The notes under the pieces were generated by a model. The model saw only the letters and a list, made by a program, of their open reading frames with translations. It searched no databases and was not told the origin of the DNA. Made by a program: the position numbers and the translations under genes. 64,000 nt of DNA. Origin: Streptomyces sp. MMG1533 (GTDB lineage: Bacteria > Actinomycetota > Actinomycetes > Streptomycetales > Streptomycetaceae). The stretch is from assembly GCF_001279775.1 (NCBI RefSeq), contig NZ_LGDG01000219.1, positions 23,851-87,850 of the forward strand, given 5' to 3'. Below are positions 61,567-64,000 of the stretch, in pieces (positions within the stretch are counted from its first letter, which is position 1; the number at the start of each line of letters is the position of its first letter).

Positions 61567-62726
61567 GCGTACGTACCCGCGACACCCTCGGCGGACGGGC
61601 GGCGATCGTCGGCATCGGGGCGACGGAGTTCTCCAAGGACTCGGGGCGCAGTGAGCTGCGGCTGGCGACGGAGGCGGTGCGGGCGGCACTCGACGACGCC
61701 GGGCTGCGACCGGCCGACGTGGACGGGATGGTCACGTTCACGATGGACACCAGCCCGGAGATCACCGTGGCCCAGGCCTGCGGGATGGGCGAGCTGTCCT
61801 TCTTCTCCCGCGTGCACTACGGCGGCGGCGCGGCCTGCGCGACCGTCCAGCAGGCGGCGCTCGCCATCGCCGCGGGCGTGGCCGAGGTGGTCGTCTGCTA
61901 CCGCGCGTTCAACGAGCGGTCGGGGCGGAGATTCGGCTCGGGTGTGCAGCACCGGGAGCCGTCGGCCGAGGGGGTGGCGCTCGGCTGGTCCCTCCCCTTC
62001 GGGCTGCTCACCCCGGCGTCGTGGGTGGCGATGGCGGCCCAGCGCTACCTTCACATATACGGCCTGACGCCAGAGGCCTTCGGGCGCGTGGCCGTGGTGG
62101 ACCGCGGGTATGCGGCGACCAACCCGGCGGCGTACTTCCACGGCCGGCCCATCACCCTCGCCGACCACGCCGCCTCCCGCTGGATCGTCGAGCCGCTGCG
62201 GCTGCTGGACTGCTGCCAGGAGACCGACGGCGGCCAGGCCCTGGTCGTCACCTCGCTGGAGCGGGCCCGCGACCTGCCCCACCCGCCCGCCGTCGTCGCG
62301 GCGGCCGCCCAGGGCGCGGGCCGGGCGCAGGAGCAGATGACGAGTTTCTACCGCGACGACCTGACCGGCCTGCCGGAGATGGGCGTGGTGGCCCGCCAGC
62401 TCTGGCGGACCTCCGGATGCACCCCCGCCGACATCGACGTGGGGATCCTGTACGACCACTTCACACCGTTCGTGCTGATGCAGCTGGAGGAGTTCGGGTT
62501 CTGCGGAAAGGGAGAGGCGGCGGACTTCGTGCACCGGGCGGAGCTGCCGATCAACACCCACGGCGGACAGCTCGGGGAGGCGTATCTGCACGGCATGAAC
62601 GGCTTGGCGGAAGGAGTACGGCAGCTGCGGGGCACGGCAGCGAACCAGATACCGGGTGCGGAGCGGATCCTGGTGACTGCCGGGACGGGGGTGCCGACGT
62701 CGGGCCTGGTCCTGGCCGCCGACTGA
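61563..62726 (+). CDS. Ltp2-like thiolase-fold aldolase (lipid-transfer protein)
   Basis: A 387-residue thiolase-superfamily protein of the SCP-x/Ltp type: RAAIVGIGATEFSKDSGRSELRLATEAVRAALDDAGL, then YGGGAACATVQQAALAIAAGVAEVVVCYRAFNERSG, and INTHGGQLGEAYLHGMNGLAEGVRQLRG. The usual catalytic Cys of thiolases is not in the classic place, as in Ltp2 retro-aldolases. Ltp2 with ChsH2 cleaves the last carbons of steroid side chains. The ATG overlaps the ChsH1-like stop. Short inverted arms (GCAGCAG / CTGCTGC) follow the stop. Confidence 0.9.
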   Translation: MSVRTRDTLGGRAAIVGIGATEFSKDSGRSELRLATEAVRAALDDAGLRPADVDGMVTFTMDTSPEITVAQACGMGELSFFSRVHYGGGAACATVQQAALAIAAGVAEVVVCYRAFNERSGRRFGSGVQHREPSAEGVALGWSLPFGLLTPASWVAMAAQRYLHIYGLTPEAFGRVAVVDRGYAATNPAAYFHGRPITLADHAASRWIVEPLRLLDCCQETDGGQALVVTSLERARDLPHPPAVVAAAAQGAGRAQEQMTSFYRDDLTGLPEMGVVARQLWRTSGCTPADIDVGILYDHFTPFVLMQLEEFGFCGKGEAADFVHRAELPINTHGGQLGEAYLHGMNGLAEGVRQLRGTAANQIPGAERILVTAGTGVPTSGLVLAAD

Positions 62727-62857
62727 GCGGGCCGCAGCAGACCCCCCAGGGGTTGGGAACTGCTGCCGGTGGACTGAGCAGGAGTGACTTCTGGTGAGCG
62801 TGAGTGAGTGTGAGGGCTGGAAGGGTTGTTCCGTTGTGCGCGGGTCTCCTCCGTCTT

Positions 62858-62882
62858 GGAGCGCGTTGTGGCCCTGCGCTCC
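62858..62882 (+). repeat. 7-bp inverted repeat before the TnpB-related gene
   Basis: GGAGCGC (62858-62864) and GCGCTCC (62876-62882) flank an 11-base spacer. It may be a subterminal hairpin of the element or a terminator. The stretch 62727-62912 has no gene. Confidence 0.45.
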
Positions 62883-62912
62883 TCGAGAGGGGAACGGGAG
62901 TTCCTGGGTCGA

Positions 62913-64000
62913 ATGGGTGACCTTTGTGGGGGCTGCTCGTTGACTGCGGTGACAGGGATCTTCGGCCGGGCGGGGGTGGACGGAGTGGCTGGACTGCGGG
63001 AGGTGGCGGCTTCGTTCGTGGTGCCCGGCCCGGCGGGGGTGGCGATCCGGGACCGGCTGCGGGTGTCGGCGGCGGATGCGGCGGTGCTCGCCGAGGTCGG
63101 TGTCTTCCTGGGGTCGCTGGCGGCGGGGGATCTCGCGGAGCGCTTCCGGCAGGGGCTGGCGCATGATGCGGCCGGGTGGGCGGTGCGCAAGCGGGCATTG
63201 ACCGGGAGGTCGTCGGCGCGCTGGGCGGGCAGTATCACCAAGGCCAGTCATGACCAGTGGGCGCTGGCCCGGCGCGGACAGGTGGCCCATCTGGCCTGGC
63301 TGCGCGGGCAGGTCGCGTCCATCGAGGCGCGGCTGGCCCGGCCGCTGGGCGCGAAGGCCGACCGGCGGGAGGGGCTGGCGCGGGGGTATGCCTCGCGGAG
63401 CGAGTGGCATGCCAAGTCCCGCCGCCTGCAGACTCTCAAGGACCGCCTCGTGGTGGTGGAGGCGGACCGGGCGGCGGGCCGGGTGCACGTGGTGCGTGGC
63501 GGCAAACGCCTCGCGAACACTCGCCACCACCTTCAGGCGGCCGGGCTGGACGTGGCGGCGTGGCGGCAGCGGTGGCAGGCGGAGCGTATGTTCCTGGCCG
63601 CCGACGGCGAGGCGGGCAAGTGCTTCGGCAACGAAACGATCCGCGTCACCGACACCGGACAGGTCTCGGTAAAGCTCCCGGCCCCGCTGGCCCGCCTGGC
63701 CAACGCACCCCACGGCCGCTACGTCCTCGACGTGACCGTGCGGTTCCAGTGTCGCGGGCAGGAGTGGCGTGACCGGATCACCGCCAACCGGGCGGTGGCC
63801 TACCGCATCCACCACGATGTGGTGCGCGGCCGCTGGTATGTGACCGCCTCCTGGCAGCGCGCCGCCGCTCCCGTCCTGCCGCTGGAGGCGGCCCTGACCC
63901 GGGGGGGTGGTCGGGGTGGACATGAACGACGACCACCTCGCCGCCTGGCAGTTGGATGTGCACGGCAACCCGGTCGGCGAGCCGCAGCGCTACTTCTACG
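62913..64000 (+). pseudogene. TnpB-related protein, frameshifted and cut by the window end
   Basis: The frame from ATG 62913 (or GTG 62949, VTGIFGRAG) stays open to 63900 and matches large TnpB-related proteins of Streptomyces. Blocks include WAVRKRALTGRSSARWAGSITKASHDQWALARR, RRLQTLKDRL, HVVRGGKRLANTRHHLQAAGL, GNETIRVTDTGQVSVKLPAPLARLANAPHGRYVL and NRAVAYRIHHDVVRGRWYVTASWQ. In a run of seven G (63901-63907) the frame must shift by one for the RuvC-I motif VVGVDMNDDHLAAWQLD to follow. One G too many explains it. Beyond 64000 the rest of the RuvC domain cannot be seen. TnpB proteins are RNA-guided nucleases of IS200/IS605-type elements. Confidence 0.8.

Overview
The window is high-GC chromosomal DNA from a Streptomyces or very close actinomycete. 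Evidence: strong third-position GC, many GTG starts, repeated four-base GTGA/ATGA gene overlaps, Tat-secreted enzymes, SpoIIE-type phosphatase and SpoIIAB-like kinase genes, and a Rex-type operator before cydAB-cydCD. From memory, the gene order thiC ... hisC-like, cydA, cydB, cydCD ... ABC cluster, HAD, serS, pheA, dtpA/copper operon, pepP, HtrA-like protease matches the origin-proximal core of S. coelicolor. Two sequence signals support that placement: perfect or near-perfect ParB parS palindromes (219-232, 252-265, 12266-12279, 12313-12326, 19658-19671, 33616-33629) and DnaA boxes in intergenic regions (20755-20808, 24431-24457, 31157-31468, 50180-50216).

Layout. 1-5.4 kb: thiC behind a TPP riboswitch, a lipoprotein gene and a displaced second thiC 3' end, then a NUDIX-like membrane-anchored protein and a membrane protein. 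5.5-15.8 kb: metallophosphoesterase, LacI regulator, HisC-like aminotransferase, cytochrome bd oxidase (cydA, cydB) and its fused exporter (cydCD). 15.8-24.3 kb: a decayed sensor-kinase gene, a LytM/M23 peptidase, HAD phosphatase, F420-type oxidoreductase, RNA 2'-phosphotransferase, and a coupled set (MerR regulator, shortened metal-hydrolase-like gene, EphD-like hydrolase-SDR fusion, short M24-like fragment). 24.6-28.4 kb: a four-gene ABC exporter cluster. 28.5-32.4 kb: small ORF with hairpin, tRNA-Ser(GCU), HAD, serS, pheA. 32.5-38.7 kb: the copper/DyP operon (YcnI-like, Sco, PCu(A)C chaperone, CopCD, DtpA-like peroxidase) and a membrane protein. 38.9-53.6 kb: signalling and housekeeping genes, including two SpoIIAB-like ATPases, intradiol dioxygenase, CitG-like transferase, MFS, MocR, PepP, PP2C phosphatase, prim-pol-like protein, DUF5926, GDPD and an HtrA-like protease. 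53.6 kb to the end is more accessory: tRNA-Ser(UGA), tandem repeats, internally shortened GNAT gene, a surface protein, an IS701-like transposase relic, DUF1062, DinB, a prim-pol gene with a LexA-like box, a frameshifted small secreted protein, a three-gene ChsH2/ChsH1/Ltp2-like operon, and a TnpB-related gene cut by the window end.

How the parts work together. cydAB makes the bd quinol oxidase, cydCD supports its assembly, and the Rex site ties transcription to NADH/NAD+. The copper operon probably collects, transports and delivers copper outside the membrane and supplies a Tat-secreted heme peroxidase. The three-gene CoA operon looks like a hydratase/retro-aldolase set of the steroid side-chain type.

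The most unusual observations are: (1) parS-like sites inside the optional P3a arm of the thiC riboswitch; (2) a thiC 3'-end replacement bounded by an 11-bp direct repeat, like a tiny integrative-element scar; (3) a dense DnaA-box region between serS and pheA; (4) several genes with in-frame internal deletions or frameshifts, including a TnpB-related gene frameshifted in a G7 run just before its RuvC-I motif. I saw no CRISPR array and no intact defence or biosynthetic cluster. Family assignments are from recognised motifs, not database searches.
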